Origin: Butyrivibrio sp. AE2015
GTDB taxonomy: Bacteria; Bacillota; Clostridia; Lachnospirales; Lachnospiraceae
Direction of reading: 5' to 3'
Length of the DNA stretch: 32,044 nucleotides
NCBI RefSeq assembly: GCF_000420825.1
Contig: NZ_ATVR01000038.1
Span: 1-32,044 of the forward strand
Below are positions 17,535 through 24,960 of the stretch, piece after piece. The notes beneath the pieces are model-generated. The model was not told the origin of the DNA, made no database searches, and was given only the letters and a program-made list of their open reading frames with translations. Numbering within the stretch: the stretch's first letter is position 1; each line of letters opens with the position of its first letter. Position numbers and translations under genes: made by a program.

Positions 17535-17570
17535 GAGCCAGCGGTCAGAAGACTTGCTGGCTCTTTATAT
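17535..17570 (+). terminator. Terminator after greA
   Basis: GAGCCAGC (17535-17542) pairs with GCTGGCTC (17556-17563), with a 13-base loop and a moderate TTTATAT tail. The tail is interrupted, so read-through into lysS is possible; I see no separate strong promoter for lysS. Confidence 0.65.
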
Positions 17571-17627
17571 CGTACCCAATCACTAATCAAGAATATAGCA
17601 TATACATGCTCATAAGGAGGAAATCAA

Positions 17628-19193
17628 GTGGCAGAGAATAATCAGCAGAACAACAATGCACCACAGGAAGACGTTGGTCGTCTTCGTCAGGTTAGAAGAG
17701 ATAAGCTTTCTGAGCTTCAGGCAGCAGGAAGAGATCCTTTCCAGATCGTAAAATACGATCAGACACATCATACAAAGGAGATCAGAGACAACTTTGATTC
17801 ATTGGAGTTTGTTCCTCCTGTAGATGAAGAGGGTAAGGCAGTAGTAGTTCCTCTTTCTGATATTCCATCAGAAAAGCTTGTATCACTTGCAGGCCGTATG
17901 ATGAGCAAGCGTGTAATGGGTAAGGCTTCTTTTGCTAACCTTCAGGACAGAGATGGCCGCATGCAGCTCTACGTTTCAAGAAACGACCTTGGAGACGAGG
18001 CTTATGCTGATTTTAAGAAAATGGATATCGGTGATATTATCGGTGTTAAGGGCTTTGCTTTCAGAACAAAGACAGGTGAGATCTCAGTTCATGTTAAGGA
18101 GCTTGTTCTTTTATCCAAGTCTCTTATGCCACTTCCTGAGAAGTTCCACGGACTTACAGATACAGAGATCCGTTACAGACAGAGATACGTTGACCTCATC
18201 ATGAATGAAGATGTTAAGGAGACATTCAAGAAGAGATCAGCTATCATCAGAGAGATTCGTAACTTCCTTGCAGACAGAGATTTCATGGAAGTAGAGACTC
18301 CTATGCTTGTTGAGAATGCAGGTGGCGCAGCTGCAAGACCATTCTTCACACATTACAATGCTCTTGACGAAGAGAGAAAACTTCGTATCTCCCTTGAGCT
18401 TTACCTCAAGAGACTTATCGTTGGCGGCATGGAGAGAGTATTCGAGATCGGCCGTGTATTCAGAAACGAAGGTACAGACACAAGACATAACCCAGAGTTC
18501 ACACTTATGGAGCTCTATCAGGCATATACAGATTACGAAGGTATGATGGAACTAACAGAGAGCATGTTCCGTTACCTTGCTGAGAAGGTTTGTGGTACAA
18601 CACAGATTCCTTACGGCGACAATATCATCGACCTTGGAAAGCCATTTGAGCGTCTTACAATGAACGACGCGATCAAGAAATACGCAGGCGTTGACTTCGA
18701 TGCAGTTGCAACTGACGAAGAAGCTAAGGCAATTGCTAAAGAGCGTGGTGTAGAATTTGAAGATCGTCACACTAAGGGCGACATCATCAACCTCTTCTTC
18801 GAGGAGTTCTGCGAAGAGAAGCTGATCCAGCCTACATTCATCATGGATCATCCTCTTGCAATTTCACCTCTTACCAAGAAGAAACCTTCAGATCCTGAGA
18901 AGGTTGAGCGTTTCGAGCTCTTCATCAACACTTGGGAGATGTGTAACGCATACTCAGAGCTTAACGATCCTATCGATCAGCGTGAGCGTTTCGCAGCTCA
19001 GGATGCTAACGCAGCAGCCGGCGACGAAGAAGCTGAGCATACAGATGAAGACTTCCTCAATGCCCTTGAGATCGGTATGCCACCAACAGGCGGTATCGGA
19101 TATGGTATCGACAGACTTTGCATGCTGCTGACTAACAGTGCAGGAATCAGAGACGTTCTGCTCTTTCCAACCCTGAAATCTCTTGATAAGTAA
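17628..19193 (+). CDS. lysS: Lysyl-tRNA synthetase (class II)
   Basis: Charges tRNA-Lys; 521 residues, GTG start with AAGGAGG seven bases upstream. An N-terminal OB fold (about 60-170) precedes the class II core. Motif 1 is around FLADRDFMEVETPML, motif 2 is RVFRNEGTDTRHNPEFT, and motif 3 is GGIGYGIDRLCMLL; the end is IRDVLLFPTLKSLDK. Most leucine codons in the body are CTT or CTC, but the last 25 codons use CTG four times, a small but noticeable switch. That matters because a second, diverged copy of this 3' end lies about 1 kb downstream (20236-20340). The terminator stem begins within the last codons. Confidence 0.96.
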   Translation: MAENNQQNNNAPQEDVGRLRQVRRDKLSELQAAGRDPFQIVKYDQTHHTKEIRDNFDSLEFVPPVDEEGKAVVVPLSDIPSEKLVSLAGRMMSKRVMGKASFANLQDRDGRMQLYVSRNDLGDEAYADFKKMDIGDIIGVKGFAFRTKTGEISVHVKELVLLSKSLMPLPEKFHGLTDTEIRYRQRYVDLIMNEDVKETFKKRSAIIREIRNFLADRDFMEVETPMLVENAGGAAARPFFTHYNALDEERKLRISLELYLKRLIVGGMERVFEIGRVFRNEGTDTRHNPEFTLMELYQAYTDYEGMMELTESMFRYLAEKVCGTTQIPYGDNIIDLGKPFERLTMNDAIKKYAGVDFDAVATDEEAKAIAKERGVEFEDRHTKGDIINLFFEEFCEEKLIQPTFIMDHPLAISPLTKKKPSDPEKVERFELFINTWEMCNAYSELNDPIDQRERFAAQDANAAAGDEEAEHTDEDFLNALEIGMPPTGGIGYGIDRLCMLLTNSAGIRDVLLFPTLKSLDK

Positions 19194-19227
19194 ACCCCAG
19201 TATTCATGCGGGTTTGCAGAGATTTTT
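19176..19227 (+). terminator. lysS terminator overlapping the stop codon
   Basis: Two stacked helices: AAATCTCT (19176-19183, inside lysS) with AGAGATTT (19218-19225), and AAACCC (19192-19197) with GGGTTT (19210-19215), followed by a T-run. The lysS 3' coding end is thus part of its terminator. Confidence 0.7.
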
Positions 19228-19271
19228 GATTTAGAATTTTTTTAGAACACTTAAATACATCTAAAATCATT

Positions 19272-19312
19272 ATTGCTCTGAAATCCAGTGTTTATGCGGA
19301 TTTCAGAGCAAT
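19272..19312 (+). repeat. Perfect 15-bp inverted repeat (second hairpin after lysS)
   Basis: ATTGCTCTGAAATCC (19272-19286) and GGATTTCAGAGCAAT (19298-19312) are exact reverse complements around an 11-base loop. The right half with its loop (CCAGTGTTTATGCGGATTT) also resembles 19196-19215 (CCAGTATTCATGCGGGTTT), so this may be a diverged duplicate of the lysS terminator. No long T-run follows. Confidence 0.7.
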
Positions 19313-19334
19313 TATTCTGACAACAATTTATTTG

Positions 19335-19354
19335 TTTGACAACATTTTGACCAC
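19335..19354. repeat. TTTTGACC pair, left copy
   Basis: TTTGAC (19335) and TTTTGACC (19345) start 10 bases apart. The same motif pair recurs at 20382-20401, after the second lysS 3' end. Possible recombinase arm or core sites. Confidence 0.45.
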
Positions 19355-19547
19355 ACCTGATCAATGCAGCCCAGTAACGGCGCGGCATTTGGTGCGTGGC
19401 AATCTTTTGAATTTCGGCGCGGATGCGCTATCAGTGAGTCCTATTCACGGACTACTATTCCATTTTTGCTTTTTAGAGGGATTTTTTTGATGGCTCTTTT
19501 GTTACGCTTTTTACGCGTGGAAAAAGCTCTTTTGGCTCTTTTGGCAG

Positions 19548-20207
19548 ATGAAGTACATCAAAAAAAGCGATTTCAAGATAGCACAAGAGCTGGCGCAGAA
19601 GGATTATCTGAAAAAGATTATTGATGTAGCGCAGGAAGAACTAAAAATTGTAAAAAGAGCTATAGGTGCGGGCACCAACTTCCCAAAAACAAAGAAAGAT
19701 AATCAGGGAATTATTACTCCGGAGGCGGTATATGACAGTCTCAAGAAGGAAAGAAAAATTCTCGTGTCTCCACTTTTGATAAGCGATGAGGAGTATGCCA
19801 GAAGATGGAGTGAGGAACAGTTCCGCATCAGCACTTATAAACCAGAGGAAAAAATATATACAACCAGGCGTGATGAGATGGTGCGATCCAAGTCGGAGAT
19901 GGTGATTGCGGATATGTACTTTGAGATTGGAGTTCCATACAGATATGAGTGCGAGCTGCGGCTCAAGAGCGGTGTCATCAAATACCCTGATTTTACATTA
20001 CTTAACAAGAGGACAAGAGAAGTTATATATCACGAGCACCTTGGTAGGATGGATGATGAGAAATATCGGAAAAAGAATCTGCGCAAGATAGAGGAATATA
20101 GAAGAAACGGAATTTTTGTGGGGAAGAATCTCATCCTGACTTTTGAAGAGGATGGATGTCCGTTCAACATAAGAGAATTCGAAAAGAGCATAAGGGAGAT
20201 TATATAG
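19548..20207 (+). CDS. PD-(D/E)XK nuclease-like hypothetical protein
   Basis: 219 residues. The N-terminal half is a charged helical segment (QELAQKDYLKKIIDVAQEEL), then KKERKILVSPLLISDEEYARRW. The C-terminal half resembles stand-alone restriction-endonuclease-fold proteins found on clostridial mobile elements: VRSKSEMVIADMYFEIGVPY (helix with Glu), YPDFTLL (the PD strand), VIYHEHLGRMDDEKY (E-x-H in place of E-x-K), then RKIEEYRRNGI and LILTFEE. A nuclease role is inferred from this E...PD...ExH pattern only. ATG 19548 has no ribosome site and no other in-frame start exists back to a TGA at 19488-19490, so the gene may be poorly translated or 5'-truncated. It sits alone between the two lysS 3' ends. 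Confidence 0.65.
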   Translation: MKYIKKSDFKIAQELAQKDYLKKIIDVAQEELKIVKRAIGAGTNFPKTKKDNQGIITPEAVYDSLKKERKILVSPLLISDEEYARRWSEEQFRISTYKPEEKIYTTRRDEMVRSKSEMVIADMYFEIGVPYRYECELRLKSGVIKYPDFTLLNKRTREVIYHEHLGRMDDEKYRKKNLRKIEEYRRNGIFVGKNLILTFEEDGCPFNIREFEKSIREII

Positions 20208-20235
20208 ATGCTTTTTCTGAGTATTACAATTATAA

Positions 20236-20340
20236 GGAGTTATAGGTTACGAAATAGATATGCTTGAGGTGTTACTAACAAAAGTTGCGGCAATCAGAGA
20301 CGTATTGTTGTTCCCGACACTCAAATCACTTGATAAATAA
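20236..20340 (+). pseudogene. Second copy of the lysS 3' end (34 codons)
   Basis: The frame from GGA 20236 to TAA 20340 reads GVIGYEIDMLEVLLTK, then VAAIRDVLLFPTLKSLDK. It aligns without gaps to the last 34 codons of the upstream lysS. The final 15 residues (IRDVLLFPTLKSLDK) are identical, yet 9 of those 15 codons differ, all synonymously. Upstream of that, replacements include the motif 3 arginine (R to M) and a glycine (G to E), so the piece is not functional. A strong terminator follows directly. This is a divergent lysS 3' end, not a recent duplication. Confidence 0.85.
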
Positions 20341-20358
20341 ATATTGTAATTGTGTGGC

Positions 20359-20385
20359 CCTCCGAGGTTTCTCGGAGGTTTTTTT
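20359..20385 (+). terminator. Terminator after the lysS remnant
   Basis: CCTCCGAG (20359-20366) and CTCGGAGG (20371-20378) form a perfect 8-bp GC-rich stem with a four-base loop, followed by seven T residues. Confidence 0.93.
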
Positions 20386-20401
20386 GACCCATTTTGACCC
20401 A
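20382..20401. repeat. Tandem TTTTGACCCA, right copy
   Basis: Two exact adjacent copies of the 10-mer TTTTGACCCA (20382-20391 and 20392-20401), one helical turn apart. It matches the left copy at 19335-19354 with few changes and lies upstream of the integrase gene. Confidence 0.55.
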
Positions 20402-20524
20402 AAAGAGTTTAAACCTTTAGTATGTTTCCTTTTCTAAGAAATTATCAGACTGTTTTTAGGATGTTGAGAATGGTAGGCTGTAGCACATGAGGTAGTGTCG
20501 AAACAATTATGAAAACATTGACTG

Positions 20525-20573
20525 ACCTAAGGAATCCACCGCAAGCGGTACCCCTTAGGTTGATTAAGGAGGA
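20525..20573 (+). promoter_or_regulatory. Integrase leader hairpin and ribosome site
   Basis: ACCTAAGG (20525-20532) pairs with CCTTAGGT (20553-20560). Inside, ACCG and CGGT (20538-20541/20546-20549) extend the structure around a CAAG loop. TAAGGAGG (about 20565-20572) follows at once, seven bases before the integrase ATG. A 60-codon frame starting at 20509 crosses the hairpin and overlaps the integrase start out of frame, so a leader-peptide type control is possible. Confidence 0.6.
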
Positions 20574-20579
20574 TCAAAT

Positions 20580-21794
20580 ATGGTTGGCATCAAAATGGAT
20601 TCGAAAGGAAATCGCTTATTTAAGGGCGAGAGAGAAAGAAAAGATGGAAGATATGAATATAGATATATTAATCATATGGGGCGGAATATAAGTGTATATG
20701 CAGCTAGACTTAATCAGCTTAGACTTGAAGAAGCTAAGATAGCCTATAAAGAGCAGATAAGTATTTTGTATGAAGCGAGAGAATTGATATTAAATGATGT
20801 ATATGAGTTGTGGGTATCTGGTAAAGTTGATCTTAAAGAAAATACTCTTTCTGGGTACAAGCGTATTTATGATTCTTATGTGCGAAACAACTTGGGGAAA
20901 AGAATCATAGAGGAGATAAAGACAGCAGATGTAAAAGCATTTTATATAAGATTAAAAATGGATAGAAGTCTGTCTGCGGCAACTATCTGTGGTATTCAAA
21001 ATGTTCTTTTTCAAATTTTTCAATATGCAGTTGATAATGATGTTATATGGAAGAATCCGGCAAATAGGGCAGCTAAAGAGATAAAGAGAAATCATTCTAA
21101 ACATAGTAGTAATAGAGAAGGAATAGGAGAAGAGGATGCAAATCTTCTTTTGGATTTTATCTATAAAACCCCTGGGTTTAGAGACTGGTATCCTATAATC
21201 TATGTCTGTATCAACACAGGGTTACGTCTTTGTGAACTGATATCATTAAGATGGTGTGATATTAATTTTTCCGAAAACTATATAGATGTAACTCATAACG
21301 TTACATACTATGCCAGAGCTGGAGAGCATGCAAAGTATCATTTATCCGAAGGAACGAAAACAATAGCTGGAAATAGGAAAGTTCCTTTTGATAAAAAAGT
21401 GGCAGCAGCATTTGAGATGGAAAGAAAAATACTTAAAGAAAAGCGGATTAGCTGTAATCAGATCATAGATGGATATACGGATTTTGTATTTCTAAATAAG
21501 AATGGGAAGATTTTTAATCAGACTTCTATCAACAGAGCGCTGAGCAGAATTGTTGATGCATATAATGGATATGTCGAGAGAGAAGGATTAGAGAATAGAG
21601 TATTACCACATCTTACAACGCATTGCCTGAGACATTCATATGCAATCATACTATGTGAGAGAGGCGTAAATGTTAAAGTTATGCAGATGCTCCTTGGGCA
21701 TAAAGATATATCAACAACGATGGATATTTACACTAAGATTTCTGAAAAGTATGTTTTGCGAGAGTATTCAAGGGTATTTATGAAAGTTACTTGA
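20580..21794 (+). CDS. int: Tyrosine recombinase/integrase, Tn916-type
   Basis: Site-specific recombinase of 404 residues that should integrate or excise a mobile element. The N-terminal arm-binding domain has RERKDGRYEYRYI followed by the core-binding SAM-like domain (about 65-165, with LKENTLSGYKRIYDSYV). The catalytic domain keeps all key residues: Arg216 in NTGLRLCELI, a lysine strand around KTIAGNRKVPF, His348 and Arg351 in HCLRHSYA, His374 in LLGHKD, and the nucleophile Tyr384 in TTMDIYTKI. It looks intact. Codon use (many ATA and AGA) and lower GC differ from greA/lysS, pointing to horizontal origin. Start ATG 20580 has a perfect TAAGGAGG. No excisionase or other element gene is adjacent, so the element is either reduced to this gene or lies only partly here. 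Confidence 0.93.
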   Translation: MVGIKMDSKGNRLFKGERERKDGRYEYRYINHMGRNISVYAARLNQLRLEEAKIAYKEQISILYEARELILNDVYELWVSGKVDLKENTLSGYKRIYDSYVRNNLGKRIIEEIKTADVKAFYIRLKMDRSLSAATICGIQNVLFQIFQYAVDNDVIWKNPANRAAKEIKRNHSKHSSNREGIGEEDANLLLDFIYKTPGFRDWYPIIYVCINTGLRLCELISLRWCDINFSENYIDVTHNVTYYARAGEHAKYHLSEGTKTIAGNRKVPFDKKVAAAFEMERKILKEKRISCNQIIDGYTDFVFLNKNGKIFNQTSINRALSRIVDAYNGYVEREGLENRVLPHLTTHCLRHSYAIILCERGVNVKVMQMLLGHKDISTTMDIYTKISEKYVLREYSRVFMKVT

Positions 21795-21848
21795 AATCAT
21801 TTTTGCATACAGAGTATATTTAAGTAAAAGTAGGAATTGAGAAGAATA

Positions 21849-21950
21849 TTTGTAATCAACGTTGGAGGTTATGTGGGCTCCAGCACTAAGAGTGAGATTG
21901 AGTACGCGATAGCTCACGACAAAGAAGTCAGATACCTGGAAGAACCATGA
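21849..21950 (+). pseudogene. 3' fragment of a nucleoside 2-deoxyribosyltransferase-like gene
   Basis: 33 codons read FVINVGGYVGSSTKSEIEYA, then IAHDKEVRYLEEP and stop. This is the typical C-terminal strand-helix pattern of nucleoside deoxyribosyltransferase-like/DUF4406 proteins (VINxxGYxGxSTxxEIxYA...KxVxYLE). A TAG lies six codons upstream in frame, so the 5' part is gone. The break coincides with the end of the integrase region and may mark the right border of the insertion. Confidence 0.7.
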
Positions 21951-21968
21951 CTATTATTGGTGAGAAGT

Positions 21969-21998
21969 ATAGAGGTTTTACTACCTCTATATTTTTTT
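21969..21998 (+). terminator. Terminator before the MerR-type gene
   Basis: ATAGAGGT (21969-21976) pairs with ACCTCTAT (21983-21990), six-base loop, then ATTTTTTT. It lies 18 bases after the deoxyribosyltransferase-like fragment and was probably its own terminator. Confidence 0.85.
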
Positions 21999-22009
21999 CT
22001 GAAATAGTG

Positions 22010-22040
22010 TTGACTCTAACGTTACGTCATGGTTTAAGCT
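22010..22040 (+). promoter_or_regulatory. MerR-type promoter with 19-bp spacer
   Basis: TTGACT (22010-22015) and TAAGCT (22035-22040) are separated by 19 bases, the long spacing typical of MerR-family activation. The spacer holds the dyad ACGT-T-ACGT (22019 onward, CTCTAACGTTACGTCATGG). This fits autoregulation of the gene that follows. Confidence 0.7.
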
Positions 22041-22068
22041 ATAGTTACACGTGAAGGAGATAAAAGCC

Positions 22069-22797
22069 ATGAAGACAGTAAATGAAGTAAGTAAACTGAC
22101 TGGAGTGAGTATACGCACTTTGCAGTATTACGACCAGATAGGACTCTTAAAGCCGGCAGAATACACAGAGTCTGGCTACAGACTGTATGACGATGCAGCA
22201 CTGGAGAAATTGCAGCAGATTTTACTGTTCAAAGAGCTGGAGTTTCCGCTTAAAGACATAAAAGAAATAATAAACAGATCTGATTTTGACAAGAAAAAAG
22301 CACTGGAGCAGCAGATTGGCCTCCTGGAACTCAAGAAGGAGCACATTGAGAATCTGCTCAATCTGTGCAAATACCTTAAAGCGAGAGGAGTGAAAAGATT
22401 GGATTTTACAGCATTTGATAGTAGTAAGCTTGATGAATATTCAAAGAAAGCCAAAGAGCAGTGGGGACAGACTCCCGAGTATAAAGAGTTTTCGGAAAAA
22501 AGCAAGAATTGGACCAAGGAATACGAGAGCAGCCTGATGGCTGATTTATCCAGAATTTTCGAGGAGTTCGGACCGATGATCAGTAAGAATCCGGCTTCCG
22601 CAGAGGTTCAGGCTCAGGTCAAGAAGATACAGGACTTCATCACAGAGAACATGTATAAATGTACTGATGAAATTCTTTACGGCCTTGGTAAGATGTATGC
22701 AGGCGGTGGAGAGTTCACTGAGAACATCGACAAGATGGGCGGCAAAGGAACCGCAGAATTCGTATATCAGGCAATAAAGATTTATTGCGGTAAGTAA
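22069..22797 (+). CDS. MerR-family regulator with TipAS drug-sensing domain
   Basis: Transcription activator of 242 residues. The N-terminal winged helix (TVNEVSKLTGVSIRTLQYYDQIGLLKP) is followed by ESGYRLYDDAALEKLQQI and a long dimerisation coil (about 75-115). The C-terminal part (about 125-240, with WGQTPEYKEF, YGLGKMYAGGGEFTENIDKMGGKGTAEFVYQAI) matches the TipA/TipAS-type effector domain that binds thiopeptides and other compounds. The frame opens at GTG 22051, but ATG 22069 has GAAGGAG upstream and begins the DNA-binding domain. The upstream promoter has the 19-bp MerR spacing. No efflux gene is adjacent, so the regulon beyond itself is unknown. Confidence 0.88.
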   Translation: MKTVNEVSKLTGVSIRTLQYYDQIGLLKPAEYTESGYRLYDDAALEKLQQILLFKELEFPLKDIKEIINRSDFDKKKALEQQIGLLELKKEHIENLLNLCKYLKARGVKRLDFTAFDSSKLDEYSKKAKEQWGQTPEYKEFSEKSKNWTKEYESSLMADLSRIFEEFGPMISKNPASAEVQAQVKKIQDFITENMYKCTDEILYGLGKMYAGGGEFTENIDKMGGKGTAEFVYQAIKIYCGK

Positions 22798-22815
22798 ACA
22801 ATTTGTGTTTTAATG

Positions 22816-22850
22816 CGGTGGGTATCAATGGTAGATGCTCACCGTTTTTT
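22816..22850 (+). terminator. Terminator after the MerR-type gene
   Basis: CGGTG (22816-22820) with CACCG (22840-22844), continued inward by GGTATC/GATGCT, gives an 11-bp stem with two G-U pairs and a seven-base loop. Six T residues follow. Confidence 0.85.
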
Positions 22851-22923
22851 GCGGTGTTTTGCAGGAGCTATACACAAGGCAGTATTATCTGCTTGTTGTG
22901 TAATGTGTTTATAAAGGTTTAAT

Positions 22924-22953
22924 TTGTTATCAGTATTGCGTTTGTATTACAAT
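22924..22953 (+). promoter_or_regulatory. Possible promoter of the EAL gene
   Basis: TTGTTA (22924-22929), an 18-base spacer and TACAAT (22948-22953), about 50 bases before the GTG start. Confidence 0.4.
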
Positions 22954-23004
22954 AAAATAGGAGTAGTATGTAAGCTGTTTGACTGAAGCTAATGGAGAAA
23001 ACTA

Positions 23005-24921
23005 GTGTTTAACTGGATCAGCCCTTTCAACTATGACTTTGCTATAGCTGCAATTCCTATTCAGATTGTACTGCTTGTTTTCTATGGAGTAAGAAGAAAT
23101 CTTCCGATAAGGCAGAGTTCTTGCTTCTGGTTTGTTATGTTTGCAAACCTGATAATGACATCCGCTGATATCATATCTTGTGAAATGAATGAGATATGGT
23201 ATGAGTATCCACTCTGGGTGATGTATGCCATCAATCATGCATATTTCCTTGGCTTTATTGTCAGAGGTTGGGCTCTGTTTGCCTATACAGCAGAGTCATC
23301 TCATAGTCACAAAGGCAATTGGATCTTCGGGATTGTAACTGCGCTGCCTGCCTCAGTGGCAGTACTTTTGATCCTTTCTACGCCGTGGACATCTGCAATC
23401 TATACGATTGCAGAGGACGGTTATCACAACTGTGCTCTGTATAAGACTATCTATTTCAGTACATATTTTTACATTATTATTTCCCTCATTGTCGTAGTTT
23501 CCAGCTGGGCAAAGCTTTCAAGAAGAATGAAGGCGGGCCTTCTTTCCTTTAATCTGCTTCTCTTGTTTGGAATAATCATCAGAAAGCAGTTCTATCACAT
23601 GCTTGTTACCAGCTATTTTAGTATTCTTTCTATCCTCATAATTTATCTAACTTCCGAAAATCCAGATTTGTATAGGGACAATAGGACAAGGCTTCTGAAC
23701 AAGGCTGCTCTTGACCTGATTGGTCTTGACTATTGGGAAAGAAAAGTTCCTTTTAGTCTCATGACAATGGCAATCCATAGCTATGAGGAGTCAAAATCTG
23801 TTTATGGAATTGCACAGGTAAATGACGGTCTGAAGGCTATTGCTGCATGGCTTGTAAATAACTATCCTAATTGCAGCACTTTTTATACCAGAAATGGTAA
23901 CTTTATTCTTCTTTTCAAGGGACATCTTCATGAGAAACCGGAGAAAATAATGGAAGAGTGGAAAGAAAAATATGAGGCTCTTCAAAGATCGTATTACGGC
24001 GTAGTACAGATGAAGATTTCAGCAATGCTGATACCGGATTCTATAATTGATGGAGGAGAATTGATTGCCGGAGATCTTGCAAGATATGCAGTAGCCAATT
24101 CCTACAATGAGAACAGGCGTGGCAATTATGTCTTCTCTGATGAGATGATCAAAGGCGTTGAAAACCAGAAATCAATAGAGAGAGCAGTAAAGGACGCTAT
24201 CGCTGATAACAGATTTGAGGTTTATTTTCAGCCTATTTATTCAATCAAAGAAGACAAGGTTATGGGAGCAGAGGCTTTGGCCAGGCTTAATGATCCAAAG
24301 ATGGGATTCATTCCACCGCTTGATTTCATACATGTTGCGGAGAAGAACGGCGATATCATGGAAATCGGCAGGCAGATATTTGAAAAGATATGCAATTTCC
24401 TAGAGAGGATCGATCCGAAAGAGCTTGGAATTGAATTCATAAACGTTAATCTATCGCCTATACAGTGTATGAGCCACAGCTTGACAGAGGAGCTGGCAGG
24501 TATTGCAGCCAAGCACAATATCCCAATGAGTATGTTTGACTTTGAGATTACTGAATCTCTTATAGATGATTACGATATGATCCAGATGCAGATAGCCGGG
24601 CTTCAGGCTATGGGAGCTGAACTTTCGTTGGATGATTTTGGTACTGGGGCTTCCAATATATCAAGCCTTATGACACTGCCTATACACGTAGTAAAGGTGG
24701 ATATGACATTTACAAGATCCTTCTTCGCAGGAAAGGCGGATTTCCTTCCTGACCTGATCAAGCTGTTCCAGCATTCAAACATGGAAATAGTTGTTGAAGG
24801 AATTGAAACGGAAGAGATGAAAGATAAGATGGCAGAGATGGGCTGTGATTATGAGCAGGGGTATTATTTCTCAAAGCCATTACCGCCTGCGGATTTTATA
24901 AAGTATATGGAAAGCAGATGA
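23005..24921 (+). CDS. Membrane EAL-domain c-di-GMP phosphodiesterase with degenerate GGDEF
   Basis: 638 residues. The first about 230 hold seven hydrophobic segments (for example IQIVLLVFYG, WFVMFANLIMTSADI, FGIVTALPASVAVLLIL, YIIISLIVVVSSW, NLLLLFGIII, ILSILIIYL), a 7TM sensor-like module. A degenerate GGDEF domain follows (about 230-375): it starts DNRTRLLNKAAL, but the signature position reads YTRNGNFILLF instead of RxGGDEF. The EAL domain (about 385-635) keeps GAEALARL (EAL near 421), NVNLSPIQ, FEITES, SLDDFGTGAS (near 542), VKVDM, VEGIET (near 598) and QGYYFSKPL, so it should hydrolyse cyclic di-GMP. GTG 23005 has GGAG seven bases upstream. The next gene is a diguanylate cyclase 39 bases downstream, suggesting a paired module. 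Confidence 0.9.
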   Translation: MFNWISPFNYDFAIAAIPIQIVLLVFYGVRRNLPIRQSSCFWFVMFANLIMTSADIISCEMNEIWYEYPLWVMYAINHAYFLGFIVRGWALFAYTAESSHSHKGNWIFGIVTALPASVAVLLILSTPWTSAIYTIAEDGYHNCALYKTIYFSTYFYIIISLIVVVSSWAKLSRRMKAGLLSFNLLLLFGIIIRKQFYHMLVTSYFSILSILIIYLTSENPDLYRDNRTRLLNKAALDLIGLDYWERKVPFSLMTMAIHSYEESKSVYGIAQVNDGLKAIAAWLVNNYPNCSTFYTRNGNFILLFKGHLHEKPEKIMEEWKEKYEALQRSYYGVVQMKISAMLIPDSIIDGGELIAGDLARYAVANSYNENRRGNYVFSDEMIKGVENQKSIERAVKDAIADNRFEVYFQPIYSIKEDKVMGAEALARLNDPKMGFIPPLDFIHVAEKNGDIMEIGRQIFEKICNFLERIDPKELGIEFINVNLSPIQCMSHSLTEELAGIAAKHNIPMSMFDFEITESLIDDYDMIQMQIAGLQAMGAELSLDDFGTGASNISSLMTLPIHVVKVDMTFTRSFFAGKADFLPDLIKLFQHSNMEIVVEGIETEEMKDKMAEMGCDYEQGYYFSKPLPPADFIKYMESR

Positions 24922-24960
24922 AAGAAATGCGATAACTTCTTTTGTGGGGAGGTATTTCTC

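Larger units (their letters stand above)
19194..19547. other. Non-coding segment after lysS
   Basis: About 350 bases without a credible gene. It contains the lysS terminator, a second perfect 15-bp hairpin (19272-19312), paired TTTGAC/TTTTGACC motifs (19335-19352), and a patch with two CGGCGCGG copies near 19379 and 19414. Composition shifts sharply along it. The sequence just before 19548 repeats GGCTCTTTT and has no ribosome site. Confidence 0.6.

Noticed and set aside
17494..17627. T-box riboswitch upstream of lysS
   Set aside because: No T-box consensus core or specifier-loop architecture; only a simple greA terminator and a normal ribosome site.
19364..19624. 86-codon frame overlapping the start of the nuclease-like gene
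   Set aside because: ATG 19490 inside it has a GAGGG nearby, but the peptide is low-complexity (LLALLADE) and shows no family. A frameshifted 5' end of the nuclease gene is possible but not demonstrable.
20509..20691. 60-codon frame as an independent gene
   Set aside because: Kept only as a possible leader peptide; most of it is the integrase gene read in another frame.
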